Shown piece by piece: positions 36,025 to 43,864 of a DNA stretch of 64,000 nt (positions are counted from its first letter, which is position 1; every line of letters starts with the position of its first letter). Where the stretch lies: the NCBI GenBank assembly GCA_900318345.1, contig ONKD01000001.1, positions 168,368 to 232,367 of the forward strand, read 5' to 3'. The position numbers were made by a program, and so were the translations under genes. This DNA comes from an uncultured Prevotellaceae bacterium. GTDB lineage: Bacteria > Bacteroidota > Bacteroidia > Bacteroidales > Muribaculaceae. The notes below the pieces were generated by a model. That model was not told the DNA's origin and did not search any database. It saw only the letters and a program-made list of their open reading frames with translations.

Positions 36025-37122
36025 GTGACAGAAGAAATCAAAGTAACCTGTCTGCATGACAGGCACGTAGCGCAAGGCGCTCAAATGTCCCCGTTCGCGG
36101 GTTATGACATGCCCATCCAGTATGTAGATATCACTACCGAGCACAATGCAGTGCGTCAAAAGGTGGGCGTTTTTGACGTTTCGCACATGGGCGAGGTGGA
36201 AATCACCGGCCCTGATGCCGCCAAGTTCACCAACTACATCTTCACCAACGACATCAACACCATCAAGGCCGGCCAAATCCTCTACGGCATGATGCTGTAC
36301 CCCGACGGTGGCACTGTTGACGACCTGCTGGTTTATCGTGTTGATGATAACGACTTTTTCCTGGTCATCAACGCCGCCAACATCGACAAGGACGTCGCTT
36401 GGATCATGGAGCAGGCTAAGAACTTCGATGTGAAGGTTGACCACCAGAGCGAGCAATACGGCCAGATCGCCGTCCAGGGTCCCGATGCTGAAAAGACCAT
36501 GGGTACCGTGCTGAGCATTGACACGACCGACCTGACGTTCTACACCTTCAAGAAGCTGCAATATGACGGCCAAACCATCATCGTGAGCCGCACCGGTTAC
36601 ACCGGCGAGGATGGCTTTGAGGTATATGCCGATCCCGCTATCATCTGCAAAATGTGGGACATGCTCATGGACGCTGGCGTACAGGCTTGCGGACTGGGTT
36701 GCCGCGACACCCTGCGTTTTGAGGCTGGTCTGCCGCTGTATGGCGACGAGTTGACCGCCGAGATTTCGCCCATCGCTGCCACATTCGGCATGTTTGTGAA
36801 ACTCGACAAGGAAGGCGGTTTCATTGGCCGCGATGCCTGCGCTCAGCAAAAGGCTGAAGGCACCCCCAAGAAACTTGTGGGTCTGGAGCTTGAAGGCAAG
36901 GCTATTCCCCGCCATGGTTATGAAGTGCTCGACGGCGAGAACGTAGTGGGCTACATCACCACCGGTTATCACAGCATCACGCTGGACAAGAGCGTGGCAT
37001 TCGCGCTGGTTGACCGCGCCGTTGGTGCCCTGGGCAACACGTTGAACGTGCGCATCCGCAAGAAAGTGTTCCCCGCTACCGTGGTTAAGAAACGCTTCTA
37101 TACTCCTAATTACAAGAAGTGA
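36025..37122 (+). CDS. gcvT: Glycine cleavage system T protein (aminomethyltransferase)
   Basis: Transfers the methylene group from aminomethyl-lipoyl GcvH to tetrahydrofolate, releasing ammonia. Family features are MSPFAGYDMPIQY, GVFDVSHMGEVEI, the folate-site D/Y region (RTGYTGEDGFEVY) and GLGCRDTLRFEAGLPLYG. I choose the GTG at 36025 (VTEEIKVTCLHDRH), giving about 365 residues, the family length. An in-frame ATG at 35959 would overlap lplA by 52 bases and add an atypical N-terminus. Confidence 0.94.
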   Translation: MTEEIKVTCLHDRHVAQGAQMSPFAGYDMPIQYVDITTEHNAVRQKVGVFDVSHMGEVEITGPDAAKFTNYIFTNDINTIKAGQILYGMMLYPDGGTVDDLLVYRVDDNDFFLVINAANIDKDVAWIMEQAKNFDVKVDHQSEQYGQIAVQGPDAEKTMGTVLSIDTTDLTFYTFKKLQYDGQTIIVSRTGYTGEDGFEVYADPAIICKMWDMLMDAGVQACGLGCRDTLRFEAGLPLYGDELTAEISPIAATFGMFVKLDKEGGFIGRDACAQQKAEGTPKKLVGLELEGKAIPRHGYEVLDGENVVGYITTGYHSITLDKSVAFALVDRAVGALGNTLNVRIRKKVFPATVVKKRFYTPNYKK

Positions 37123-37204
37123 ATCAGTCGCTAGTTTATAGCAAATAAACTTGGTATCAATAATTTAGAAACATAATATTAACTAATTAATTATTTATAA
37201 CACA

Positions 37205-37585
37205 ATGAGTAAGATTATCGACGGACTCTATTACATGGAGTCACATGAGTATGTAAAGGTAGAAGGCGATTTCGGTTTTATCGGTATCACTGACTATGCA
37301 CAGCACGAGCTGGGCAACGTGGTTTATGTTGACATGCCCGAGGTTGACGACGAGGTAACCGCAGGTGAGGAGTTTGGTGCTGTTGAGAGCGTTAAGGCTG
37401 CCAGCGACCTGATGTCACCCGTTAGCGGCACCGTTGTTGAGGTGAACGAAGCCCTCGAGGACGAGCCCGGCCTGATCAACAAGGACGCCTTTGAGAACTG
37501 GATCATCAAGGTTCAACTCAGCGACAAGAGCGAGCTCGACAACCTGATGGATGCCGCTGCCTACAAGGCCATGATTGGCGAGTAA
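37205..37585 (+). CDS. gcvH: Glycine cleavage system H protein
   Basis: Lipoyl carrier that shuttles the aminomethyl intermediate between the P, T and L proteins. The lipoylated lysine is K64 in FGAVESVKAASDLMSPV. The 126-residue length and the hammerhead fold start GLYYMESHEYVKVEGDFGFIGITD are typical. It lies 82 bases after gcvT and 57 before gcvPA. Confidence 0.96.
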   Translation: MSKIIDGLYYMESHEYVKVEGDFGFIGITDYAQHELGNVVYVDMPEVDDEVTAGEEFGAVESVKAASDLMSPVSGTVVEVNEALEDEPGLINKDAFENWIIKVQLSDKSELDNLMDAAAYKAMIGE

Positions 37586-37590
37586 TTGTG

Positions 37591-37610
37591 AGTTAGAAGT
37601 TAGAAGTTAG
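37591..37610. repeat. AGTTAGAAGTTAG short tandem repeat
   Basis: Two and a half units of AGTTAGA in the gap between gcvH and gcvPA. Confidence 0.5.
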
Positions 37611-37642
37611 GACTTAACCGACAACTGTAAACTAATAGATAA

Positions 37643-38989
37643 ATGAGTTATAAGTTTTATCCGCACACCGACGAGGAGTTGCGTGCCATGCTAGCCACGG
37701 CAGGCGTCAAATCGTTGGACGACCTCTATCAGGACGTGCCCCAGGAGCTCCAGCTCAAGAAAGAGTATGAGTTGCCCGAGGCCATGAGCGAGATTGAAGT
37801 GCGCCGCTTCTTTGATGACCTGGGCATGGGCAACATCACCATGCGCACGTTCTTGGGAGCCGGCTACTATGACCACTACAGCCCTGCCGTCGTTCAAGAC
37901 ATCGTGGGCCGCAGTGAGTTCCTTACCGCCTACACACCCTATCAGGCCGAGATTTCACAGGGTACCCTGCAATACATCTTTGAGTACCAGAGCATGATGG
38001 CCGAGCTCACCGGCATGGAGGTATCCAATGCCTCGATGTATGACGGCACGACGGCTACTGCCGAGGCCATGATGATGGCTGTCTCCAATGCCAAGAAGCG
38101 CAACCGCGTCCTAGTGAGCGAGACCGTTAGCCCTTATGTCCTGCGCGTGTTGAAGACCTACGCCAAGTATCAGGGCATCCAAATCGACATGGTTCCCGCC
38201 AAGGGTGGCGTGATGGACCACGAGGCCCTCAAGGCTGAGGTCGAGAAGGACGACGTGGCTGGTGTTATCGTCGCCACGCCCAACTTCTACGGCATCCTCG
38301 AGGACTACACTGGTGTTGCCGACCTGTGCCACGAGCACAAGACGCTGCTCATCATGCACTGTGTCGCTACCGCCTTGAGCGTTGTCAAGAGCCCCGCCGA
38401 GTGGGGTGCCGACATCGCAGTGGGTGACGGCCAGAGCCTGGGTATCCCCTTGAATTATGGTGGTCCCTATGTTGGCTTCCTGTGCACAACCAAGAAGCTC
38501 ATCCGCAAGATGCCAGGCCGCATCGTTGGTGCTACCAAGGATGCTGACGGCAAGCGCGCGTTTGTGCTCACCCTGCAGGCTCGCGAGCAGCACATCCGCC
38601 GCGAGAAGGCCACAAGTAACATCTGCTCCAACCAGAGCCTGATGGCGCTGTATGTGACCGTTTACATGGGTCTCATGGGCGCTAAGGGCCTGCGTGAAGT
38701 GAACGAGATCAGCTACAGCAATGCCCACTACCTTGCCGATAGCCTGGTCAAGACGGGATTGTTTGAGATGGCTTATCCTGACAAGCCTTTCCTCAACGAG
38801 TTTGCAGTGAAAACCAAGCTCAATATTGACGAGTTGCAGGAATACTGCAGCGAGGAGTACCTGCAATGCGGTCTCAAGATTGCCGATGACACCCTGTTGC
38901 TGGCAGTCACCGAGACCTATAGCCGCGAGGACTGTGACGACCTGGTTGACGCATGTGTAACCTTTAATGAAGAACAGGAGGGCAAGTAA
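37643..38989 (+). CDS. gcvPA: Glycine dehydrogenase (decarboxylating) subunit 1
   Basis: First half of a two-subunit P protein. Family signatures include the start YKFYPHTDEELRAMLATAGV, the segment FLGAGYYDHYSPAVVQDI, TGMEVSNASMYDGTTA, and IGDGQSLGIPLNYGGP-like VGDGQSLGIPLNYGGPYVG. It lacks the PLP lysine, which is in subunit 2. Three bases separate it from gcvPB, so synthesis is coupled. Together they decarboxylate glycine and load the aminomethyl group on GcvH. Confidence 0.95.
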   Translation: MSYKFYPHTDEELRAMLATAGVKSLDDLYQDVPQELQLKKEYELPEAMSEIEVRRFFDDLGMGNITMRTFLGAGYYDHYSPAVVQDIVGRSEFLTAYTPYQAEISQGTLQYIFEYQSMMAELTGMEVSNASMYDGTTATAEAMMMAVSNAKKRNRVLVSETVSPYVLRVLKTYAKYQGIQIDMVPAKGGVMDHEALKAEVEKDDVAGVIVATPNFYGILEDYTGVADLCHEHKTLLIMHCVATALSVVKSPAEWGADIAVGDGQSLGIPLNYGGPYVGFLCTTKKLIRKMPGRIVGATKDADGKRAFVLTLQAREQHIRREKATSNICSNQSLMALYVTVYMGLMGAKGLREVNEISYSNAHYLADSLVKTGLFEMAYPDKPFLNEFAVKTKLNIDELQEYCSEEYLQCGLKIADDTLLLAVTETYSREDCDDLVDACVTFNEEQEGK

Positions 38990-38992
38990 GTT

Positions 38993-40414
38993 ATGAACAA
39001 CACCTATTATGGAAAACTCATATATGAGTTGTCGCAACCTGGCCGCCAGGGCTATTCCCTGCCCGAGAACAGGTGTGCCGAGTACAAGATGAGCGACCTT
39101 CCCAAGGGGCTGATGCGTGAGAACGCACCGCTGCTGCCCGAGGTGGACGAGTTGAGCGTTGTACGCCACTACACCAACATGAGCAACAACAACTTCGGCG
39201 TGGACACGGGCTTCTATCCCCTGGGTTCCTGCACAATGAAGTACAATCCCAAAATCAACGAAGAGATTGCTGCTCACCGCGAGTTCACGGGTCTGCACCC
39301 GCTGCAGAACCCCGAGACCACTCAGGGTGCGCTGGCTGTGTACTATTTCCTGCAGACGAGCCTTGCCGAAATTTCAGGTTTGAGTGAGTTCACATTGAAC
39401 CCCTATGCCGGAGCCCATGGTGAGTTGACTGGCTTGATGATCATGCGTGGCTACCACATGGAGCGCGGCGACATGAAGCGCACCAAGGTGATCATCCCCG
39501 ACAGTGCCCACGGCACCAACCCTGCCAGCTCGGCCGTTTGCGGTCTCGACGTGGTGACTGTTAAGAGTCGTCCCGACGGCACTGTTGACGTTGACGACCT
39601 GCGTCCCTTGCTCGACGATACCGTTGCCGGCATGATGATGACCAACCCCAACACGCTGGGCATCTTTGAGCAGAACATCGGTGTGATTGCCAAGGCTGTC
39701 CACGAGGCTGGCGGTCTGATGTACTATGATGGCGCTAACCTCAACCCCATGCTGGGCAAGGTGCGTCCCGGTGACATCGGCTTTGACATCATGCACATCA
39801 ACCTGCACAAGACCTTTCCCAATCCCCGTGTCGTGAAAGTGAGCGAGGATGACTACGACTACTTCAAGGTAGAATGCAGCGACAAGTCCATCGGCAGCAT
39901 CAGCGGTCATCTGGGCAACTTCGGCGTGATGATGCGCGCCCTGGCCTATATCCTGACGCTCGGTCGCGACCAGCTCAAGTGGGTAGGCCCGTTGGCAACG
40001 CTCAACGCTAACTACATCAAGGAGTCGTTGAAGGACGTCTTTGAACTGCCCATTGGCGGCGTGTGCAAGCACGAGTTTGTGTTTGACGGCTTGAAGGACA
40101 AGTCGACTGGCGTGACTACGCTCGACGTGGCTAAACGCCTGTTGGACTATGGCTTCCATGCTCCCACCATCTACTTCCCCTTGCTGTTCCACGAGGCACT
40201 GATGATTGAGCCCACCGAGAACGAGAGCAAGCAGACGCTGGATGAATTCATCCGCATCATGCGTGTCATTGCTCAGGAAGCCAAGGACGATCCCGAGATG
40301 GTGAAGAGTGCTCCGCACAACACCCCCGTTCGTCGTCTCGACGACACCCAGGCTGCGTTGCATCCCATCGTGACCTGGCGCGAACTGGTGGCTGATAGTC
40401 AAGTTGCTGAATAA
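38993..40414 (+). CDS. gcvPB: Glycine dehydrogenase (decarboxylating) subunit 2
   Basis: PLP-bearing half of the P protein. K273 in HINLHKTFPNPR forms the Schiff base. Other features are DTGFYPLGSCTMKYNPKINEE, PYAGAHGELTGLM and DSAHGTNPASSA. The 473-residue length is normal for the split form. Many organisms have a single fused GcvP; here the split form is intact. Confidence 0.95.
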   Translation: MNNTYYGKLIYELSQPGRQGYSLPENRCAEYKMSDLPKGLMRENAPLLPEVDELSVVRHYTNMSNNNFGVDTGFYPLGSCTMKYNPKINEEIAAHREFTGLHPLQNPETTQGALAVYYFLQTSLAEISGLSEFTLNPYAGAHGELTGLMIMRGYHMERGDMKRTKVIIPDSAHGTNPASSAVCGLDVVTVKSRPDGTVDVDDLRPLLDDTVAGMMMTNPNTLGIFEQNIGVIAKAVHEAGGLMYYDGANLNPMLGKVRPGDIGFDIMHINLHKTFPNPRVVKVSEDDYDYFKVECSDKSIGSISGHLGNFGVMMRALAYILTLGRDQLKWVGPLATLNANYIKESLKDVFELPIGGVCKHEFVFDGLKDKSTGVTTLDVAKRLLDYGFHAPTIYFPLLFHEALMIEPTENESKQTLDEFIRIMRVIAQEAKDDPEMVKSAPHNTPVRRLDDTQAALHPIVTWRELVADSQVAE

Positions 40415-40428
40415 ACAGCAACTTTCCT

Positions 40429-40521
40429 GATTAGTGATTAGAGATGAGTGATTAGCGAGGGAACACCTCCAGCCAATCGACCAATCTCTAATCACTAATC
40501 TCTAATCGTTAATCACTAATC
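40429..40521. repeat. GATTAG inverted-repeat array between gcvPB and lpdA
   Basis: GATTAGTGATTAGAGAT (40429-40445) and its exact complement (40484-40500) form a 17-base stem. Further ATTAG-type units extend to 40521. The hairpin sits inside the operon and could lower or stabilise expression of lpdA. Confidence 0.7.
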
Positions 40522-40532
40522 TTTTATCTAGT

Positions 40533-41870
40533 ATGTTTGACATTATTATAATAGGTGCTGGTCCCGGCGGATATGAGACCGCTGCCGACGCTGCCGCTCA
40601 TGGGCTGACTGTTGCCATCGTTGAGCGTGACCAGATGGGTGGAACCTGCCTGAACCGCGGCTGTATCCCCACCAAAGCCCTGTGCCGCAATGCCGAGGTC
40701 GTCAACCTGATGCACGAGAGCGAGGTTTGGGGTGTCAAGACAGGAGAAATCGCCTTTGATTATGCGCCCGTGTTTGAGCGCAAGGAGGCTGTTGTCAAGC
40801 AGTTGCGCGACGGCGTGGAAATGCTCATGGGCGCTCCTGGCATCACCGCCATCAAGGGCGAAGCAAGCTTGAAGGACGCCAATACCGTTGTGGTGAACGG
40901 CGAGGAATACCAGGCCAAAAACATCATCATCGCTACCGGTTCGGCTCCTCGCGGGCTGCCCATTCCCGGTGCTGAGTTGGCCATGACCAGCGACGACATT
41001 CTGGCCATGGAAACGCTGCCCAAGAGCCTGTGTATCGTGGGAGGTGGCGTTATCGGCATGGAGTTTGCCGCCGTGTTCAGCACATTTGGTGTTGAGGTCA
41101 CCGTCATCGAGTACTGCAAGGAAATCCTGCCGCCGTTTGACAAGGATGTGGCCAAGCGCCTCAAGACCGTCCTAAGCAAGCGAGGCATCAAGATCATCAC
41201 CAGTGCTGCCGTGAACGGCATCACCCAGGGCGAGGACGGCATGACCGTGACCTATGAGCTCAAGGGTAAGCCCCAAAGCGTTACTGCCGAGAAGGTGCTC
41301 ATGTCGGTAGGTCGCCAGCCTGTCTTGCCTCAGGGTCTTGACACTGTAGGCATTACTGTTGGCCGCCGTGGCATCGAGGTTGATGACAACATGATGACCA
41401 ACGTGCCTGGTGTGTATGCCATCGGTGATGTGAACGGTCGCATGATGCTCGCCCATGCCGCTAGTGCCCAGGGGCAGCGTGCCCTGCATGCCATCATGGG
41501 CAAGGCCGATGACATCAAGCTTGACATCGTGCCCAGTGCTGTGTTCACCGTGCCCGAGTTGGCGATGGTGGGCCTGACCGAGGAGCAGTGTGCCGAACGT
41601 GGCCTTGATGTGACGGTCAAGAAAGCATTCTTCCGCAGCAACGGCAAGGCAGTCTCTATGAACGAGACCGACGGCCTGTTGAAGATGATTGTCGATAACG
41701 CGACACGCCAGATTGTGGGTTGTCACATCTGTGGCGCTCACGCAGCCGACCTTATCCAGGAAGTGGTCACCGCCATGAATGCCGGTGCCACCGTCGACCT
41801 GCTGGCAACGAGCATCCACGGCCACCCCACCCTGAGTGAGGTGACGCTTACCGCTGCCCGCCAGTTCTAA
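40533..41870 (+). CDS. lpdA: Dihydrolipoyl dehydrogenase (L protein)
   Basis: FAD flavoprotein that reoxidises the dihydrolipoyl arm of GcvH with NAD+. The FAD site is IIIIGAGPGGYETA, the redox pair is C39/C44 in GGTCLNRGCIPTKA, the NAD site is IVGGGVIGMEFAAVFSTFG, and the C-terminal catalytic His is in SIHGHPTLSE. It closes the glycine-cleavage operon and is followed by a strong terminator. It could also serve other 2-oxoacid complexes, but none are seen here. Confidence 0.95.
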   Translation: MFDIIIIGAGPGGYETAADAAAHGLTVAIVERDQMGGTCLNRGCIPTKALCRNAEVVNLMHESEVWGVKTGEIAFDYAPVFERKEAVVKQLRDGVEMLMGAPGITAIKGEASLKDANTVVVNGEEYQAKNIIIATGSAPRGLPIPGAELAMTSDDILAMETLPKSLCIVGGGVIGMEFAAVFSTFGVEVTVIEYCKEILPPFDKDVAKRLKTVLSKRGIKIITSAAVNGITQGEDGMTVTYELKGKPQSVTAEKVLMSVGRQPVLPQGLDTVGITVGRRGIEVDDNMMTNVPGVYAIGDVNGRMMLAHAASAQGQRALHAIMGKADDIKLDIVPSAVFTVPELAMVGLTEEQCAERGLDVTVKKAFFRSNGKAVSMNETDGLLKMIVDNATRQIVGCHICGAHAADLIQEVVTAMNAGATVDLLATSIHGHPTLSEVTLTAARQF

Positions 41871-41882
41871 CAGCAATGTACC

Positions 41883-41920
41883 AAAAAAACTACGCCACCT
41901 GACCGTGGCGTAGTTTTTTT
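41883..41920. terminator. Bidirectional-looking terminator after lpdA
   Basis: AAAAAAACTACGCCAC (41883-41898) and GTGGCGTAGTTTTTTT (41905-41920) are perfectly complementary over 16 bases with a 6-base loop, ending in T7. Confidence 0.9.
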
Positions 41921-42038
41921 GTATCCTTAAGTTTCATTTCATGCCATGAAAGAAGCAACTCGCTAAACGCCAGAGCAAACCACATCTAACTGGCGTCAAA
42001 TAATCAACGATAGCCCTTTCAGTAATCCTCATATAGTG

Positions 42039-42069
42039 TTTGTCAATTCAACAATTTGTTGTAATTTTA
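42039..42069 (+). promoter_or_regulatory. Possible promoter of the dockerin surface protein
   Basis: TTTG (42039-42042), a 19-base spacer and TAATTTTA (42062-42069), one mismatch to consensus. The leader would be about 140 bases. The rest of the 41921-42215 gap shows no gene. Confidence 0.4.
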
Positions 42070-42215
42070 CGACAGAATTGTATAGTATTGTGTTTAAAGC
42101 AACCTTCAGACTATCATTAACAACCTCACATTCAGATGATTTTATTGGGGCTAACAGATAAATGCACACTATTCAATCAATCATTAACCTATCATTATTA
42201 TCAATAAACCGTAAC

Positions 42216-43784
42216 ATGAAAAGAATTAATAGACTTTTTACTGCCTGGCTCATGGCAGCAGCTACTATCATGCCAGCATTGGCTAATGAGACATTCACCT
42301 TGTATGAAGACACCCACTTGAGCAACACGGTACCTATCAACAACGTCTATCTCGACGCGGCTGGCACACGCACCCAAGTGATTTATCCCGCTGCCGATTT
42401 GATTAGAATGAATGGCGAGGTCATCAACTCAATGACTTTCTATGCCGACAGCCCCATCACCGTGAGTGGTGGCAGCATCGAGGTCTCAGTGGGAGAGACC
42501 GATAAACTCAGCTACACCGACGTCCAGTACGTCGAGGACTTGACTCACGTGGCAACGATTAGCATGCAAGAAGGCGCCACCGAGGTTGTGATAACCTTTG
42601 AAACGCCCTATTACTACAAGGGTGGCAATTTGGTCTTTGAATCGATTGTCAGTGAAACAGCATCAGACTATTGCTATACTACCTATCAGGGCATTCGGCC
42701 CAGCAATTATAGTGCGATCACCCGTGGCCAGATTTCCAAATTCTTGCCCAAAACGACCTTCAACTATGGCACAAACAGTAATTATAGCGCCAAAGTATTG
42801 CCATTTGACCTGTATTTCAAAACCATCCGCGCCCAGCGCCAAAACGTCCAGACTGTCGTCCTAACCAATACCGGCTTGAGACCATTCACGCCAGTGTTTA
42901 CTGCCGATGGGCCATTCAGTGTGGGGTCGTCCTATGCTGTAGTTACCGCTGGTAGCACCCTGGAAATGCCTGTGACCTTTGCTCCCACCACCCCAGGCGA
43001 CTACACCGGCACACTCGTGGTGGATTGCGGCCAGGCTGGCATCCACAGGGTCACGTTGCATGGTAGCGCCATCGAGAGCGCCAACGACCTGGTTGCAGGT
43101 GACAGCACCGACTATGCGAGCTTTGTCCCCATCTACGGGCCCGACATTGACATTGTCGGGACTCAGGGCCAGGTCATTTACCCCGAGAACATGTTGCGAG
43201 ACATGGTGGGTAGCCAGATTGTCGGTCTGCAATTCCACCTCAAGGACCAAGTGGAGATGGATGGCGGTAAGATTCAACTATCTCTCAAGACTGTCGATAG
43301 CAATGCTTTTTCCAGCCTACAGCCTATCACCGATTTGACAGCGGTTGCCACGATTAGCCCTGAACTGAGCAGCGATGAATTTGTCTTTTACTTTGACGAG
43401 CCCTTTGAGTATCAGGGCGGTCATCTGCTCGTGGATTGCGAGGTCATCGAGGCTGGTGTTACCAACTACAACCCCACCTACTTTTACGGCACACCGATGA
43501 ATTATAATTGCAGCCTGTATAAAACGTTCTGGTACGATGATTTCTACACCGATTATGTGCCATTCCTGCCTGCTGCCACCTTTGCTTATCAGCAGATTCA
43601 AGCACTGCGTGGCGATGTGGATGGCAACGGTGATGTCAGCATTGCCGACGTGACATGCCTCATAGACCTCTTGCTCAGTGGTGCCGAAGCTCCCACCGCA
43701 GCCGATTGCGACCTCGACGGCTCTACCGGCATCAGCGATGTAACCAAGTTAATCGACTACCTGCTGTCAGGGGAGTGGGAATGA
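42216..43784 (+). CDS. Secreted protein with duplicated beta domain and dockerin-like C-terminus
   Basis: A 522-residue exported protein; signal peptide MKRINRLFTAWLMAAATIMPALA. Two related modules flank a central Ig-like domain of choice-of-anchor-D/ASPM-SPD-2 type (TNTGLRPFTPVF ... TFAPTTPGDYTGTLVVD). They are recognised by TRTQVIYPAADLI in the first and TQGQVIYPENMLR in the second, each followed by a GGSI/GGKI strand. The C-terminal 60 residues hold two dockerin-like calcium loops (DVDGNGDVSIADVTCLIDLL and DLDGSTGISDVTKLIDYLL). No enzyme signature is seen. I start at ATG 42216 rather than 42162, because only the former places the signal peptide at the N-terminus. Confidence 0.75.
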   Translation: MKRINRLFTAWLMAAATIMPALANETFTLYEDTHLSNTVPINNVYLDAAGTRTQVIYPAADLIRMNGEVINSMTFYADSPITVSGGSIEVSVGETDKLSYTDVQYVEDLTHVATISMQEGATEVVITFETPYYYKGGNLVFESIVSETASDYCYTTYQGIRPSNYSAITRGQISKFLPKTTFNYGTNSNYSAKVLPFDLYFKTIRAQRQNVQTVVLTNTGLRPFTPVFTADGPFSVGSSYAVVTAGSTLEMPVTFAPTTPGDYTGTLVVDCGQAGIHRVTLHGSAIESANDLVAGDSTDYASFVPIYGPDIDIVGTQGQVIYPENMLRDMVGSQIVGLQFHLKDQVEMDGGKIQLSLKTVDSNAFSSLQPITDLTAVATISPELSSDEFVFYFDEPFEYQGGHLLVDCEVIEAGVTNYNPTYFYGTPMNYNCSLYKTFWYDDFYTDYVPFLPAATFAYQQIQALRGDVDGNGDVSIADVTCLIDLLLSGAEAPTAADCDLDGSTGISDVTKLIDYLLSGEWE

Positions 43785-43808
43785 TTGATATTTCATCTTT
43801 CCAGAAAA

Positions 43809-43839
43809 TTGTACAGGTTCCCTTTTTTGTCTAATTTTG
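43809..43839 (+). promoter_or_regulatory. Promoter of uvrB
   Basis: TTG (43809-43811), a 20-base spacer and TAATTTTG (43832-43839), 25 bases before the ATG. Confidence 0.6.
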
Positions 43840-43864
43840 CAGTTTAATGTAAAAGTGAAGGACG

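Noticed and set aside
38111-39298. 395-codon open frame on the minus strand
   Set aside because: Opposite gcvPA and gcvPB; low-complexity hydrophobic composition typical of antisense frames.
39374-40495. 373-codon open frame on the minus strand
   Set aside because: Opposite gcvPB, including its PLP lysine region.
42216-43784. Cellulosome component
   Set aside because: Dockerin-like loops alone are not enough; no cohesin scaffold or cellulase is present in the window.
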